A DNA stretch of 64,000 nucleotides from an uncultured Flavobacteriaceae bacterium (GCA_943788695.1 CALSRG010000001.1:1054001-1118000), one strand, 5' to 3'; positions 1 to 11,646 are shown, numbered from the stretch's first letter. Notes: generated by a model from the sequence alone, not told the origin. Made by a program: numbers and translations.

Positions 1-653
1 CCAAGAACTAACCCTCCGATGACGGTTTTAAGGTTGAGTGATATTTTTTGTTTTTTTGAAAGTAACAAGCTTAATCCAACACCTAAAATACCTGCCCATA
101 AAAATATTGTTGCAGAAAAGACAGCGACATTGTCTTTTGACACTGCTGTTTTTTCTAGATATTTCAATGTTGTATCAATCACACCCGATCCCATAAATAA
201 TAACAGTGGTAATAATAAGTTATGGGACGTGATGACGGATCCTTTTGTTTTTGTTGCAGTGAGATAAACAGAACACAAGGCTATTAGGATTCCAATTATT
301 TGAATCAGAGATAAGGCTTCTTGATAGAAAATAACTGAAAATAGAATTGGAATTATCACACTCATTTTTCCAGAAACAGAAGCTACTGAAAGACCGTGTT
401 GTTGAGAGGTGAGCCCCATCACGTTAAAAACTGAAATAAATAGAAATCCCAGAATGATGACGCCTTTAAACCATGGTGCTTCGATTATAGAGTATACAGA
501 CACGTCGCCTGAAAAAGTCAGATAACCTACCAATGCTGCCGTGAAATAATTCACCACAATAGCATGGAGTGTATTTATTTGGTGTCTTTGAAAATATTTA
601 AATATCACAAAGAGTCCAGTTGATGCAATAATACTGAGAAATAAATCTGTCAC
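1..653 (-). CDS. DMT-superfamily (EamA-like) transporter, 3' part missing
   Basis: An inner-membrane permease of the drug/metabolite transporter type; the substrate cannot be told. The reading frame runs from a GTG at 653 to the left window edge, about 217 residues, and is a series of hydrophobic helices with short polar loops. A Gly/Ser/Lys-rich stretch (S-V-A-S-V-S-G-K-M-S) near residue 75 resembles the loop seen in small EamA transporters. An in-frame stop lies five codons upstream of the GTG, so the start is GTG or a later codon. The gene follows ribD by 12 bases on the same strand and is probably cotranscribed with it. It is cut by the window, not visibly broken. Confidence 0.75.
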   Translation of the reverse strand, partial: MTDLFLSIIASTGLFVIFKYFQRHQINTLHAIVVNYFTAALVGYLTFSGDVSVYSIIEAPWFKGVIILGFLFISVFNVMGLTSQQHGLSVASVSGKMSVIIPILFSVIFYQEALSLIQIIGILIALCSVYLTATKTKGSVITSHNLLLPLLLFMGSGVIDTTLKYLEKTAVSKDNVAVFSATIFLWAGILGVGLSLLLSKKQKISLNLKTVIGGLVL

Positions 654-665
654 TTGATGATGATT

Positions 666-1691
666 TTATTTGTTATTTAAATAATGATGCAGGCAATCGT
701 TTAGAATGGCTTTTTTTTCCGGTTTGACAGATGTTATTTTTGGTGATGATAGCCCTGTGTTCAAAGCCCGATCATTAATAAAAACTAAGGCTTCATCCCA
801 GTTGTTCTCAGTGATAAAAGAATTAAGGATTTGTCTGCCACCTTCTACAATGAGACTACTAATGTTTTTTTTAACCAAATAATCACAAAGCTGAGGGGTA
901 ACTGGTTGAGAAAAATCAATCATATTTGACCCTATGAGTTCCGCAGAAGCTTTATCATCGAAAGTACTTAGTAACGATTGGTTTCCGCTCTGACTTAAAA
1001 CAAAACGTTTTGGATTTTTTCCATACCAAAATCTTGCTGTGAGCTGAGGATTGTCATTAAAAACGGTGTTTGCCCCAACGAGTATGGCTTCATTTTCTGT
1101 TCTTAATTTATGACTTAATTGCTGACTGTATATGTTGCTAATCCAATATGGACGATTTGATTTTTTGACTAATGGTGCCATATAGCCATCCGCACTTTCT
1201 GCCCACTTTAAAGTAATATAAGGTCTTTTTTTAGATTGAAAAGTCAAAAATTGACGATGAACTTTCTGGCATTCTGATGCACAAATTCCAACAGTAACCT
1301 TAACACCTGCCTCTTTTAATTGTTCGACACCCTGTCCAGACACCTTTGGATTTGGATCTAGGCAACCAATAATCACATGTTTGATATTATTATTAATGAT
1401 GGCATCTGTGCATGGTGGTGTTTTTCCATGATGACAACAGGGCTCTAATGTCACATATAATGATGCACCATGCAGGAATGATTGGTCAGTCACAGAATTT
1501 AGGGCATTTACTTCGGCATGTAAACCACCATATGGGCTGGTATATCCTTCTCCAATAATACTATTATTCTTAACTATCACGCATCCGACCGAAGGATTGG
1601 GTGCAGACAAAGGGCGTCCAATATTGGCCAATTGGATGCAGCGCTCCATGAAATATTCATGTGAAAATTTTGATTGTTGTTTTGCTGTCAA
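666..1691 (-). CDS. ribD: Bifunctional riboflavin biosynthesis deaminase/reductase RibD
   Basis: Catalyses two cytoplasmic steps of riboflavin synthesis: deamination of the diaminopyrimidine intermediate, then NADPH-dependent reduction of its ribose chain. The N-terminal cytidine-deaminase-like domain (about residues 1-145) has the zinc site H58-A-E60 and C85/C94 within PCCHHGKTPPC. The C-terminal reductase domain (about 150-341) has the V-E-G-G-R signature near residue 283. The length of 341 aa is normal for the two-domain form. It stands alone from ribH, which lies about 19 kb away. A TTG-N19-TATTTTTG promoter sits upstream, overlapping the start of the divergent acetyltransferase gene. Confidence 0.96.
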   Translation of the reverse strand: MTAKQQSKFSHEYFMERCIQLANIGRPLSAPNPSVGCVIVKNNSIIGEGYTSPYGGLHAEVNALNSVTDQSFLHGASLYVTLEPCCHHGKTPPCTDAIINNNIKHVIIGCLDPNPKVSGQGVEQLKEAGVKVTVGICASECQKVHRQFLTFQSKKRPYITLKWAESADGYMAPLVKKSNRPYWISNIYSQQLSHKLRTENEAILVGANTVFNDNPQLTARFWYGKNPKRFVLSQSGNQSLLSTFDDKASAELIGSNMIDFSQPVTPQLCDYLVKKNISSLIVEGGRQILNSFITENNWDEALVFINDRALNTGLSSPKITSVKPEKKAILNDCLHHYLNNK

Positions 1692-1730
1692 TAGTAAGAA
1701 AAGTCAGTTAGGTTTTTTACCTTTATGAGC

Positions 1731-1760
1731 CAAAAATAACCAAATATATAATGGCTGCAA
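1731..1760 (-). promoter_or_regulatory. Promoter of ribD (Bacteroidota type)
   Basis: On the minus strand TTG (1760-1758) is followed after 19 bases by TATTTTTG (1738-1731), matching the Bacteroidota -33/-7 pattern TTG-N17-23-TAnnTTTG. The predicted transcript would have a leader of roughly 30 bases before the ribD ATG at 1691. The promoter covers the first codons of the divergent GNAT gene (ATG 1751), so the two genes must share or compete for this 59-base interval. Confidence 0.55.
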
Positions 1761-2242
1761 CCTATCAAATTAGAGAAATCGAAATCACGGATAATGTTGA
1801 GATTAAATCGGTTATTCAAAACTTGTTTATTGAAATGAATTTACCATTGGTAGGTACCGCATATTCTGATCCTGAACTCAATGATATGTTTGCAGTGTAT
1901 AATGACAATAGATCCATTTATTATGTCGTCTCTGATGGCTGTAAAGTTTTTGGAGGTGGTGGTATACGACAATTAGAAGGTGCAGATGAAACCTATTGCG
2001 AATTGCAGAAACTATATTTTTCACCTCAAATTCGCGGACTTGGTTTTGGCAAACAAGTCATAAAAGCTTGTTTGGATTTTGCTTTAACGGCAGGATACCA
2101 ACATTGCTACCTTGAAAGTAAGGCTGAACTTCATGCCGCCATTAATCTTTTTAGAGAAAATGGATTTATGCCTATTGATGCACCAATAGGCAATACAGGT
2201 CATCATGCTTGCGAAGTGCAAATGCTCAAATCATTACTATGA
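1751..2242 (+). CDS. GNAT-family N-acetyltransferase
   Basis: A single-domain acetyl-CoA-dependent acyltransferase of 163 aa; the acceptor is unknown. The acetyl-CoA pyrophosphate-binding loop is visible as R95-G-L-G-F-G100, after the strand ELQKLYF, and the C-terminal motif NLFRENGF (132-139) is typical of GNAT proteins. The gene starts 59 bases from divergent ribD. Its TGA overlaps the prmC start codon (ATGA at 2239-2242), which implies translational coupling with the release-factor methyltransferase. The coupling does not itself identify the substrate. Confidence 0.85.
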   Translation: MAATYQIREIEITDNVEIKSVIQNLFIEMNLPLVGTAYSDPELNDMFAVYNDNRSIYYVVSDGCKVFGGGGIRQLEGADETYCELQKLYFSPQIRGLGFGKQVIKACLDFALTAGYQHCYLESKAELHAAINLFRENGFMPIDAPIGNTGHHACEVQMLKSLL

Positions 2243-3096
2243 GTTTGAAAACCGTTCGTCAAAAATTCCATGATAGGCTGGATCCAATTTATGGTATAAA
2301 CGAAGTCAGCGCCTTGTTTGATTTATGTTGTGAACAATATTTGTCGTTGAATAAGGTAGATCAACTGATCAGTATTGACAGAATCTTGAGTTCCGCCGAG
2401 ATAGACAAGCTGGATCATGTAATAGGGAAGTTGGAAATTCATAGACCCATTCAGTATGAAATTGGTCATGCCTATTTTTATGGTTTGACTTTAATTGTGA
2501 ACGAATCCGTTCTTATCCCTCGTCAAGAAACAGAGGAGCTTGTATCTTGGGTGTTAGAAGATTATCCTTTAAATACTCAATTAAGTCTATTAGATCTTTG
2601 CACAGGAAGTGGCTGTATTGCTTTGGCGATTAAGTCATCTAGACCAAATTTTAGAGTTATTGGCGCTGATATTAGCGAGGCAGCTCTAATTGTTGCAAAT
2701 AAAAACGCTTCACGTCATGCTTTGGATGTAACTTTTAAAAATCAAGACGTTTTAAGTTTAGATTTCAGTGACCATGAATTGTATGACGTAATAGTTTCAA
2801 ATCCGCCTTATGTGCTTGAGTTAGAAAAGTCTTTAATGGGTAACAATGTGCTCAATTTTGAACCTCATATAGCGCTTTTTGTGCCGAACGATAATCCTTT
2901 ATTGTTTTATTTGTCCATTGCAACTTATGCATCTAAAGCTTTGAAAGTAGGGGGGGCTCTCTATTTTGAAATAAATGAAAAGCAGGGAACAGAAATGATC
3001 GCTATGTTAGAAAATATCGGATTTGACGGTGTGGTTTTAAAAAAAGATCTAAATGGAAAACATCGGATTATAAAATGTTTAAAACGTAATGCTTAA
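2239..3096 (+). CDS. prmC: Peptide chain release factor N5-glutamine methyltransferase PrmC
   Basis: Methylates the glutamine of the GGQ motif in release factors RF1 and RF2, using S-adenosylmethionine. The 285-residue protein has the N-terminal helical domain, the I-P-R-Q-E-T-E-E segment at 93-100, the SAM-binding motif DLCTGSGCIAL at 119-129 and the catalytic NPPY at 188-191. I chose ATG 2239, which overlaps the upstream stop as ATGA; an in-frame ATG 30 bases earlier lies inside the acetyltransferase gene and adds no family sequence. Length and motifs are standard. Confidence 0.95.
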   Translation: MSLKTVRQKFHDRLDPIYGINEVSALFDLCCEQYLSLNKVDQLISIDRILSSAEIDKLDHVIGKLEIHRPIQYEIGHAYFYGLTLIVNESVLIPRQETEELVSWVLEDYPLNTQLSLLDLCTGSGCIALAIKSSRPNFRVIGADISEAALIVANKNASRHALDVTFKNQDVLSLDFSDHELYDVIVSNPPYVLELEKSLMGNNVLNFEPHIALFVPNDNPLLFYLSIATYASKALKVGGALYFEINEKQGTEMIAMLENIGFDGVVLKKDLNGKHRIIKCLKRNA

Positions 3097-3123
3097 CTTG
3101 TAAAACAAATTAAATTGACTTAA

Positions 3124-5154
<2,031 letters not shown>

Positions 5155-5197
5155 CTCTCTGACGATTTAGTTACATTTGTTTAAATATTTAAAAATT

Positions 5198-5731
5198 ATG
5201 TTTGTCAAGCATTGGAAAAATAGATCTATCAAAAAGCAAATTGATCGCTTGCTGGCTAGACAGGCATACCCATTTCGTCCAGGAGTTATTCATACTGTTG
5301 GAATTATTTATGATGCTTCAGTCAACAGTTCTCCAAAACAACTAATTGAAAAATTAGGGTCTTTGGGAATGCGTCCTAACCAAATAAAATCTATAGGACT
5401 ATTGCCTGATGATACGCCAAATCCAAACAGTTGGGATAGTTTTTTTACTGCCAAAGATTTTGGATGGAATGGGGTGCATCACAATCCTGCGCTTAAAGCT
5501 TTTTCTGATGATGATTTTGACTTGCTCATCTCATATTTTGAAAATGATTCTTGGCCTTTAATTATGGCAACAGCTCTTTCAAAGGCTAATTTTAAATTAG
5601 GTTTTATTCCTTCCCAAGAGAAAAGTTTTGACCTAATTATTGATGTTAAAATCTCACAAACTGATTTATTAGTCGAAGAAATCAAGAAGTACTTAACCCA
5701 ACTAAACAAATTACCCAATGGACGCTATTAA
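5198..5731 (+). CDS. DUF6913-family conserved protein
   Basis: A soluble protein of 177 residues, or 184 if the TTG at 5177 is used; I prefer the ATG at 5198, but the upstream start cannot be excluded. I recognise it as the small flavobacterial family placed between ligA and dapA, now called DUF6913, with no established function. It has no signal peptide, transmembrane helix or known catalytic motif, and the N-terminus is rich in Lys/Arg. Its 3' end overlaps dapA by 14 bases, suggesting coupled translation. Confidence 0.8.
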   Translation: MFVKHWKNRSIKKQIDRLLARQAYPFRPGVIHTVGIIYDASVNSSPKQLIEKLGSLGMRPNQIKSIGLLPDDTPNPNSWDSFFTAKDFGWNGVHHNPALKAFSDDDFDLLISYFENDSWPLIMATALSKANFKLGFIPSQEKSFDLIIDVKISQTDLLVEEIKKYLTQLNKLPNGRY

Positions 5732-6602
5732 AGGAATGGGTGTGGCACTGGTCACGCCATTTAACAAAGATGGAAGTGTTGATCATCATGCACTCCAAGA
5801 TATTGTAAATTTCAACATTGATAATGGCACTAATTACCTTGTTGTTTTAGGCACAACCGCAGAAAGTGCCACCCTTTCAATTCAAGAGCAAGAAGAGGTT
5901 AAATCAACTATTGAGACCGCGAATAATAACAGATTGCCTCTTGTTTTGGGCATTGGAGGAAATAATACTGCCGCAGTCGTAGAAAAACTTCAGTCTACCG
6001 ATTTAAGTAACTATGTGGCCATTCTTTCGGTTTCTCCTTATTACAATAAACCTACTCAAGAGGGAATTTATCAACATTTTAAATGTATCGCAGAGGCTTC
6101 GCCTAAACCAGTTATACTGTACAATGTTCCGGGGCGTACTTCTAAAAATATTGAACCACAAACTGTATGTCGATTGGCTGTTGAGTTTGATAATATCGTG
6201 GGCATAAAAGAAGCAGCAGGAGATATGGTTCAGGCTTTAGAATTGTTACGGACTGTGCCAAAAGGTTTTCTCGTTATTTCAGGAGATGATATGATAACCT
6301 TGTCAATGATACAAGCGGGAGGTGCTGGAGTTATTTCGGTTATTGGAGAAGCTTTTCCAAAGGCGTTTTCAACGATGGTGACCAATGGATTAAATGGAAA
6401 TCACAAAGATGCTTTGAAAATTCATTTTGCTATTATGCCACTGATTGATTTGATTTTCAAGGAAGGAAATCCTGCTGGTGTTAAGGCGGTATTCGAGCAA
6501 TTGAAATTGGCAAATGACACCGTTCGGTTACCCTTAGTGTCTGCGTCATCTCAATTGAAATTAGAGATTACTCATGCGATGTCTTTATTTGCTGCAATTT
6601 AA
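5718..6602 (+). CDS. dapA: 4-hydroxy-tetrahydrodipicolinate synthase DapA
   Basis: Condenses pyruvate with aspartate semialdehyde, the first committed step towards meso-diaminopimelate and lysine. The 294-residue TIM barrel shows the G-T-T-A-E-S substrate loop (45-50), Y135 in YNVPGR (the proton-relay tyrosine, with catalytic R140 nearby) and the Schiff-base lysine K164 in G-I-K-E-A. The next enzyme of the pathway, dapB, is also in this window (28023-28739) but in a separate operon. The gene overlaps the preceding DUF6913 gene by 14 bases. Confidence 0.97.
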   Translation: MDAIKGMGVALVTPFNKDGSVDHHALQDIVNFNIDNGTNYLVVLGTTAESATLSIQEQEEVKSTIETANNNRLPLVLGIGGNNTAAVVEKLQSTDLSNYVAILSVSPYYNKPTQEGIYQHFKCIAEASPKPVILYNVPGRTSKNIEPQTVCRLAVEFDNIVGIKEAAGDMVQALELLRTVPKGFLVISGDDMITLSMIQAGGAGVISVIGEAFPKAFSTMVTNGLNGNHKDALKIHFAIMPLIDLIFKEGNPAGVKAVFEQLKLANDTVRLPLVSASSQLKLEITHAMSLFAAI

Positions 6603-6648
6603 TATTTTAAATTCCGTTTAATATACCTACTTTTGCCATCCATTTGTT

Positions 6649-7452
6649 ATGAAGAAAAATTTCTTTTTTGTTTTTATTTTAATCGCTGTTCTTTCGGCAT
6701 GCAGTCCATACCAGCGCGCCTTTAAATCTGAAGATATAGGTGAGAAATTCTCCTTGGGAACTGAATTGTACGAAGCTGGGAAATACCGCAAAGCCAGTCG
6801 GCTTTTCGAACAAATTGTACCTCAATACCGAGGGAAACCCCAGGCTGAGAAGTTGATGTATATGTATTCTTATACATTTTACCATGATAAACAGTATTAT
6901 AATGCTAACTATCAAATGGAGCGCTTTGTAGAATCGTATCCAGAAAGTGAAAAGGCAGAAGAGATTGCTTTCATGGCCGCGAAAAGCTATTATCACTTGT
7001 CACCGAGATATAGTCGTGATCAATCTGACACGAAAACGGCCTTAGAAAAACTTCAGATATTTATTAATCAATATCCTGAAACAGAATTTTTAGCTGAAGC
7101 CAATAAGTGTATCAGAGAGTTAGATTATAAGTTAGAGCGCAAGGCTTTCGAGATCGCAGAACTTTATTTTAATGTTGGCGATTACGAAGCAAGCATCAAG
7201 TCATTTGACAATTTTATTTTGGATTTTCCTGGAACATCTTTCAGAGAAGATGCCTTTTTTATCAGATTTAAAGCTGCTCATCAATTGGCATTTAAAAGTG
7301 TCATTTGGAAACAAGATGCGCGAATTAAGAGCGCTTTAAGTTATTTTAGTACATTTGAGCGCGCTTACAGTAGGAGTGAAAAATTTGTTGAAGCCCAAGT
7401 TTTGGCCAGTGAACTAGAAGAATTATTAAAAACATTACAAGCAAAAAGCTAA
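6649..7452 (+). CDS. bamD: Outer membrane assembly lipoprotein BamD
   Basis: A lipoprotein subunit of the BAM complex, which folds beta-barrel proteins into the outer membrane. The N-terminus is a signal peptide ending in the lipobox L-S-A-C with C18 as the lipidation site. The rest is a series of TPR helices, with tyrosine- and alanine-rich repeats such as GTELYEAGKYRKA and AELYFNVGDYEAS. At 267 aa it is near the usual length. A TAnnTTTG element (TACTTTTG, 6628-6635) lies 13 bases upstream, so it may have its own promoter as well as readthrough from dapA. Confidence 0.92.
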   Translation: MKKNFFFVFILIAVLSACSPYQRAFKSEDIGEKFSLGTELYEAGKYRKASRLFEQIVPQYRGKPQAEKLMYMYSYTFYHDKQYYNANYQMERFVESYPESEKAEEIAFMAAKSYYHLSPRYSRDQSDTKTALEKLQIFINQYPETEFLAEANKCIRELDYKLERKAFEIAELYFNVGDYEASIKSFDNFILDFPGTSFREDAFFIRFKAAHQLAFKSVIWKQDARIKSALSYFSTFERAYSRSEKFVEAQVLASELEELLKTLQAKS

Positions 7453-7462
7453 TTTTTATACT

Positions 7463-7795
7463 ATGGATTTTAAAAATGTAGATGCACCAAATACAACTGA
7501 AACTTACAATAGAGACTTGCTAGACGCGCCAACAGGCAACATCTATGAATCTATTTCTATTATTGCGAAACGTTCAGGTCAGATTAGTACTGAAATGCGT
7601 AAAGAATTAGTTGAAAAACTTGAAGAGTTTGCAACCTATAATGAAAGTCTCGAAGAGATTTTTGAAAATAAGGAACAAATTGAGGTTTCAAAATTTTATG
7701 AGCGTTTGCCTAAGCCACACGCCCTTGCGGTTCAAGAATGGCTAGATAATAAAATATATTACCGTCGCTTAGACGAGGACGGACAAGACTCGTAA
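7463..7795 (+). CDS. rpoZ: DNA-directed RNA polymerase omega subunit (Bacteroidota type)
   Basis: A 110-residue protein recognised as the Bacteroidota omega subunit, which assists assembly of RNA polymerase. The segment NIYESISIIAKRSGQI corresponds to the conserved omega core, followed by an acidic helical tail. The gene sits between bamD and coaBC, an order seen in many flavobacteria and equivalent to the rpoZ-coaBC (dfp) neighbourhood in other bacteria. The C-terminal part, including DNKIYYRRLDED, looks specific to the lineage. Confidence 0.88.
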   Translation: MDFKNVDAPNTTETYNRDLLDAPTGNIYESISIIAKRSGQISTEMRKELVEKLEEFATYNESLEEIFENKEQIEVSKFYERLPKPHALAVQEWLDNKIYYRRLDEDGQDS

Positions 7796-7801
7796 ATAAT
7801 C

Positions 7802-9013
7802 ATGTCTATTTTAAGCGGTAAAAAAGTTCTTCTTGGCATCAGTGCTGGGATTGCAGCTTATAAAACCGCCTCCTTAGTGCGTTTATTAGTAAAACAAGGT
7901 GCTGAGGTAAAGGTTATCATGACCCCTTCCTCCAAGCAATTCATCACGCCGCTCACTTTATCTACCTTATCTAAAAATCATGTTCTTAGTGAATTTACGG
8001 AAACACACGATGATAATCCTGTTTGGAACAATCATGTAGATTTGGGTTTATGGGCTGATCTTTTTTTAATTGCACCAGCGTCAGCAAATACTATAGCTAA
8101 AATGACTTCTGGTCAATGTGACAATCTACTACTCGCGACCTATTTGTCGGCGAAGTGTCCGACCTATATTGCACCAGCAATGGATTTGGATATGTACCAG
8201 CACCACTCAACATTAGAGAATTTAGAAAAACTATGCGACATTGGAGTGGCTATAATTCCTGCTGAGGAAGGCGAGTTGGCTAGTGGGCTTGTGGGTTATG
8301 GTCGTATGGCTGAACCAGAGCACATTGTGAGCTATCTGTCCGATCATTTATTGCATTCAGCACCTTGGTATCAAAAAAAAGTGGTAATAACAGCTGGACC
8401 TACGCATGAACCAATTGATCCTGTTCGATTTATTGGAAATCACTCTACAGGAACAATGGGTTATCATTTGGCTGATGTGGCTGCCAAGTTAGGCGCTGCG
8501 GTCACCTTAATTTCCGGGCCAACAAGCCTCAAAGTCAATCATCCTAATATTGTAATTCAAAATATCATGACTGCCGAGGAAATGCTAACACAAATGAAAT
8601 TATGTTTTAAAGAGTCGGACATTACGATATGTGCAGCTGCTGTTTCTGACTATAAGCCAGAATCTATGTCTCATGTCAAATTAAAAAAATCTGATGCCAA
8701 CCTTGAATTAATTTTAGTAAAAAATCCTGACATTCTTTCTTGGTGCGGTGAAAATAAAAAGAAACAATTCTTAGTTGGATTTGCTCTAGAAACCCATAAC
8801 GCTTTAACTTACGCAAAAGCAAAGATGCAAAATAAAAACTGTGATTTGCTCGTTCTAAATTCGTTGTCAGATGCTGGTGCTGGTTTTGGGACAACCACAA
8901 ATCAAGTGACACTTATAGACAAACAATTGAATACAATTCCTTTAGAGCTCAAAAACAAGCGTCTGGTGGCTGAAGATATTTGTGAATTTATTTTAAACCA
9001 TTACAATGACTAA
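7802..9013 (+). CDS. coaBC: Bifunctional phosphopantothenoylcysteine decarboxylase/ligase CoaBC
   Basis: Carries out two consecutive steps of coenzyme A synthesis: CTP-dependent joining of phosphopantothenate to cysteine (CoaB half) and FMN-dependent decarboxylation (CoaC half). The CoaC domain has active-site H78 and the P-A-M-D segment at 125-128, where many homologues have P-A-M-N. The CoaB domain begins near residue 190 with TAGPTHEPIDPVRFI and shows AAVSDY and a downstream K-x-K-K lysine cluster. The length of 403 aa is normal. It starts 6 bases after rpoZ and overlaps the next gene by 8 bases. Confidence 0.96.
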   Translation: MSILSGKKVLLGISAGIAAYKTASLVRLLVKQGAEVKVIMTPSSKQFITPLTLSTLSKNHVLSEFTETHDDNPVWNNHVDLGLWADLFLIAPASANTIAKMTSGQCDNLLLATYLSAKCPTYIAPAMDLDMYQHHSTLENLEKLCDIGVAIIPAEEGELASGLVGYGRMAEPEHIVSYLSDHLLHSAPWYQKKVVITAGPTHEPIDPVRFIGNHSTGTMGYHLADVAAKLGAAVTLISGPTSLKVNHPNIVIQNIMTAEEMLTQMKLCFKESDITICAAAVSDYKPESMSHVKLKKSDANLELILVKNPDILSWCGENKKKQFLVGFALETHNALTYAKAKMQNKNCDLLVLNSLSDAGAGFGTTTNQVTLIDKQLNTIPLELKNKRLVAEDICEFILNHYND

Positions 9014-9896
9014 CCTCAATCAATTTTTTATTTTTTTGTTTCTAAGTGTGAATCTCTTTGCGCAAGAATTTAACGCTACGGTTACTGTAAATGCTATAAA
9101 AACAGGAAATGAGAATTTGCCTATTTTTAAAAATTTAGAGAATCAACTTACGGGATTTATAAACAACACTTCTTGGACTGGACAGGAATTGAACAGCAAT
9201 CAAAGAATCAATTGTAATTTTGTGATTATAGTTTCAGAGTATAAGGGAGATTCTTTCAAATGTGATCTCCAAGTGAGCGCTTCAAGACCGGTTTTTGATT
9301 CGTCTTATGAAACAACGATCTATAATTACAATGACCGTGATTTTAATTTTAATTATATTTCCTTTCAAAATATCGTTTTTAATCCGTCACAATTTGAATC
9401 AAATCTTGCGTCGGTATTGACTTTTCATTTGTACATGATTCTTGGAATGGATGCCGATTCTTTTACCAATACGGGAGGAGACAAGCATTTTTTAAAGGCT
9501 CAAAAAATACTAGATTTCTCCCAGTCTAGCGGATACGGAGGCTGGGATTCGAGTAGCAGTCAACAATCACGATTTGCTTTTATCGATCAATTACTGTCTC
9601 CTACCTTTAAAACAATAAGAAGTTCGTTTTATGACTATCATCGCTTAGGATTGGATACGATGACTAAGGATCCAGAACAATCTAAACTACAAATATCAAA
9701 GGCTGTTCAATCATTATTGACAGTTAACAATCGCCGACCAAATTCCTTTGTCATGCGCGTATTCTTTGATATTAAAGGGGATGAAATAGCGGATATATTT
9801 TCTGATGGACCTCAAGTTCCTATTGATGATTTATTGGTCGCTTTGAACCAAATGGCACCGACGTCGTCTGAACGTTGGCGCCGAATTAAATTCTAA
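9006..9896 (+). CDS. DUF4835 family exported protein (PorD-like)
   Basis: An exported protein of 296 residues with a cleavable signal peptide ending near residue 19-20 (hydrophobic core then F-A-Q). I recognise the DUF4835 family, nearly always found between coaBC and recN in flavobacteria. From memory, some annotations call it a PorD-type component of the type IX secretion system; I cannot verify this from the sequence. Positions 20-90 contain conserved asparagine- and cysteine-bearing strands (RINCNF, FKCDLQ). It overlaps coaBC by 8 bases. Confidence 0.8.
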   Translation: MTNLNQFFIFLFLSVNLFAQEFNATVTVNAIKTGNENLPIFKNLENQLTGFINNTSWTGQELNSNQRINCNFVIIVSEYKGDSFKCDLQVSASRPVFDSSYETTIYNYNDRDFNFNYISFQNIVFNPSQFESNLASVLTFHLYMILGMDADSFTNTGGDKHFLKAQKILDFSQSSGYGGWDSSSSQQSRFAFIDQLLSPTFKTIRSSFYDYHRLGLDTMTKDPEQSKLQISKAVQSLLTVNNRRPNSFVMRVFFDIKGDEIADIFSDGPQVPIDDLLVALNQMAPTSSERWRRIKF

Positions 9897-9941
9897 ATCG
9901 ATTTAATGATTTAGTGTAAATTTGTACAAAATTAAAATGTC

Positions 9942-11594
9942 TTGCTTAAGCGTTTGTCCATTCAAAATTATGCTCTTATCGACCAGTTGTCTGTCGATTT
10001 TAAGGATGGTTTTACAACCATAACTGGTGAAACAGGTGCAGGAAAGTCCATCATACTAGGCGGGCTATCTTTGGTTTTAGGCACACGATCTGATCAATCT
10101 TATATCCTAAATAAAGACAAAAAATGTATTATTGAAGCGGAGTTTGATGTCTCTCGCTTATCTCTCACATCATTTTTTAATGAGAATGATCTGGATTATG
10201 AATCAGATACCATCGTGAGGAGAGAAATCCTGTCCAATGGAAAGTCACGTGCTTTTATAAACGATTCACCAGTTTCTTTAAAAATATTGAGTGATTTAAG
10301 TGAATATCTAATAGATATTCACACACAACACCAAACACGTTCATTGATTGAACAGTTTTATCAGTTGGAGGTGTTGGATCAAGTCGCCGAAACTGAAGAT
10401 CTTCTTTCGATCTATTCATCCCAATTATATGATTACAAAATAGCCGAGGACAGCTTGAGTAAATTACTCTGTTCGAAAGCTGAAGGTGAAGCAGATCGGG
10501 AATACAAGGTGTTTTTATTAGATGAGTTAAATACTGCAAAACTTCATTCTGGGATGCTCGAGGCACTTGAGCGAGAGGCGGAAGTATTACAAAATGTAGA
10601 TCAAATTGAGCAATCCCTATCCATGGCGCGTCAAACAATAGGTGCTGATGATATCGGCGTTACTGAGTTGCTGAGACAAGTTAAACTTGCATTGACTCCA
10701 ATTGCATCTATTTCTTCCAAATATCAAGATTTATTGGATCGGGTTAATTCTTCCTTAATTGAACTGGATGACGTGCTATCAGATGTTGATGAATTAGAGG
10801 GTACAGTTGAGTCAGATCCTGAAAAACTTGAATTGACAAACACACAATTGCACCATTTGCAATTGCTTTTTACAAAGCATCGTGCGACAAATGTTGATGA
10901 ATTGATTACCATTAGAGATGTTTTATCAAAAGAGGTGCAATTGATTGAAAATATTGACCAGGCGATTGCCGATCAAGAGCAAGAATGTATTGAGGCTAAA
11001 CAGGCACTTATAAAAACCTCAAATCAAATTCATGATCTTAGGGATAAGGTCATTCCAAGTATTGTAGCCTTTTTAGAAAGTAATTTGAAAGATCTTGGTA
11101 TGCCAGACGCCAAGTTTAATATAATTTTAGAACCGACTGAACAATTTTTGGCTAATGGTTGCGATCGTGTGAACTGGTTGTTTTGTTCCAGTAAAGGTGG
11201 GACGTTCCAAATGCTCAAAAAATCAGCTTCTGGAGGAGAATTATCCCGAATCATGCTAGTTGTTAAGGCCTTATTATCCAGACATCAAAACTTGCCAGCT
11301 CTTATTTTTGACGAAATTGATACAGGAGTTTCGGGTGAAATCGCCAGTAAAATGGGAGGGATTATGTCTGAAATGAGCCGAACAATGCAAGTCATTGCTA
11401 TCACACACTTACCTCAAATTGCAGCCCAAGGAAAGACCCATTTCAAGGTTTATAAATCTAATGAAAGAGACAAGACAGTTGTTCAAATCAAGGCACTCCA
11501 TCCTGAACAACGTATCAAAGAAATTGCGGGTATGCTTAGTGGTTCTGTCTTGACCGAAGCTGCAATAGCCAATGCCAAAGAATTATTGAATTAA
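9942..11594 (+). CDS. recN: DNA repair protein RecN
   Basis: An SMC-like ATPase acting early in double-strand break repair. The N-terminal Walker A is G29-E-T-G-A-G-K-S36; two coiled-coil stretches flank the middle; the C-terminal half has the signature SASGGELSR and Walker B with LIFDEIDTG. The start must be TTG at 9942, because the nearby ATG at 9937 is out of frame and the TTG gives the usual RecN N-terminus (short hydrophobic strand then Q-N-Y-A-L-I). The length of 550 aa is typical. Confidence 0.96.
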   Translation: MLKRLSIQNYALIDQLSVDFKDGFTTITGETGAGKSIILGGLSLVLGTRSDQSYILNKDKKCIIEAEFDVSRLSLTSFFNENDLDYESDTIVRREILSNGKSRAFINDSPVSLKILSDLSEYLIDIHTQHQTRSLIEQFYQLEVLDQVAETEDLLSIYSSQLYDYKIAEDSLSKLLCSKAEGEADREYKVFLLDELNTAKLHSGMLEALEREAEVLQNVDQIEQSLSMARQTIGADDIGVTELLRQVKLALTPIASISSKYQDLLDRVNSSLIELDDVLSDVDELEGTVESDPEKLELTNTQLHHLQLLFTKHRATNVDELITIRDVLSKEVQLIENIDQAIADQEQECIEAKQALIKTSNQIHDLRDKVIPSIVAFLESNLKDLGMPDAKFNIILEPTEQFLANGCDRVNWLFCSSKGGTFQMLKKSASGGELSRIMLVVKALLSRHQNLPALIFDEIDTGVSGEIASKMGGIMSEMSRTMQVIAITHLPQIAAQGKTHFKVYKSNERDKTVVQIKALHPEQRIKEIAGMLSGSVLTEAAIANAKELLN

Positions 11595-11646
11595 TAGCTA
11601 TCTTTGCGCCAAATAAAAAAGTTTATTAATTAAAATTTGATCCATC

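Noticed and set aside
2209-2238. Longer prmC start at 2209
   Set aside because: It lies inside the acetyltransferase gene and adds no family sequence; ATG 2239 with the ATGA overlap fits better.
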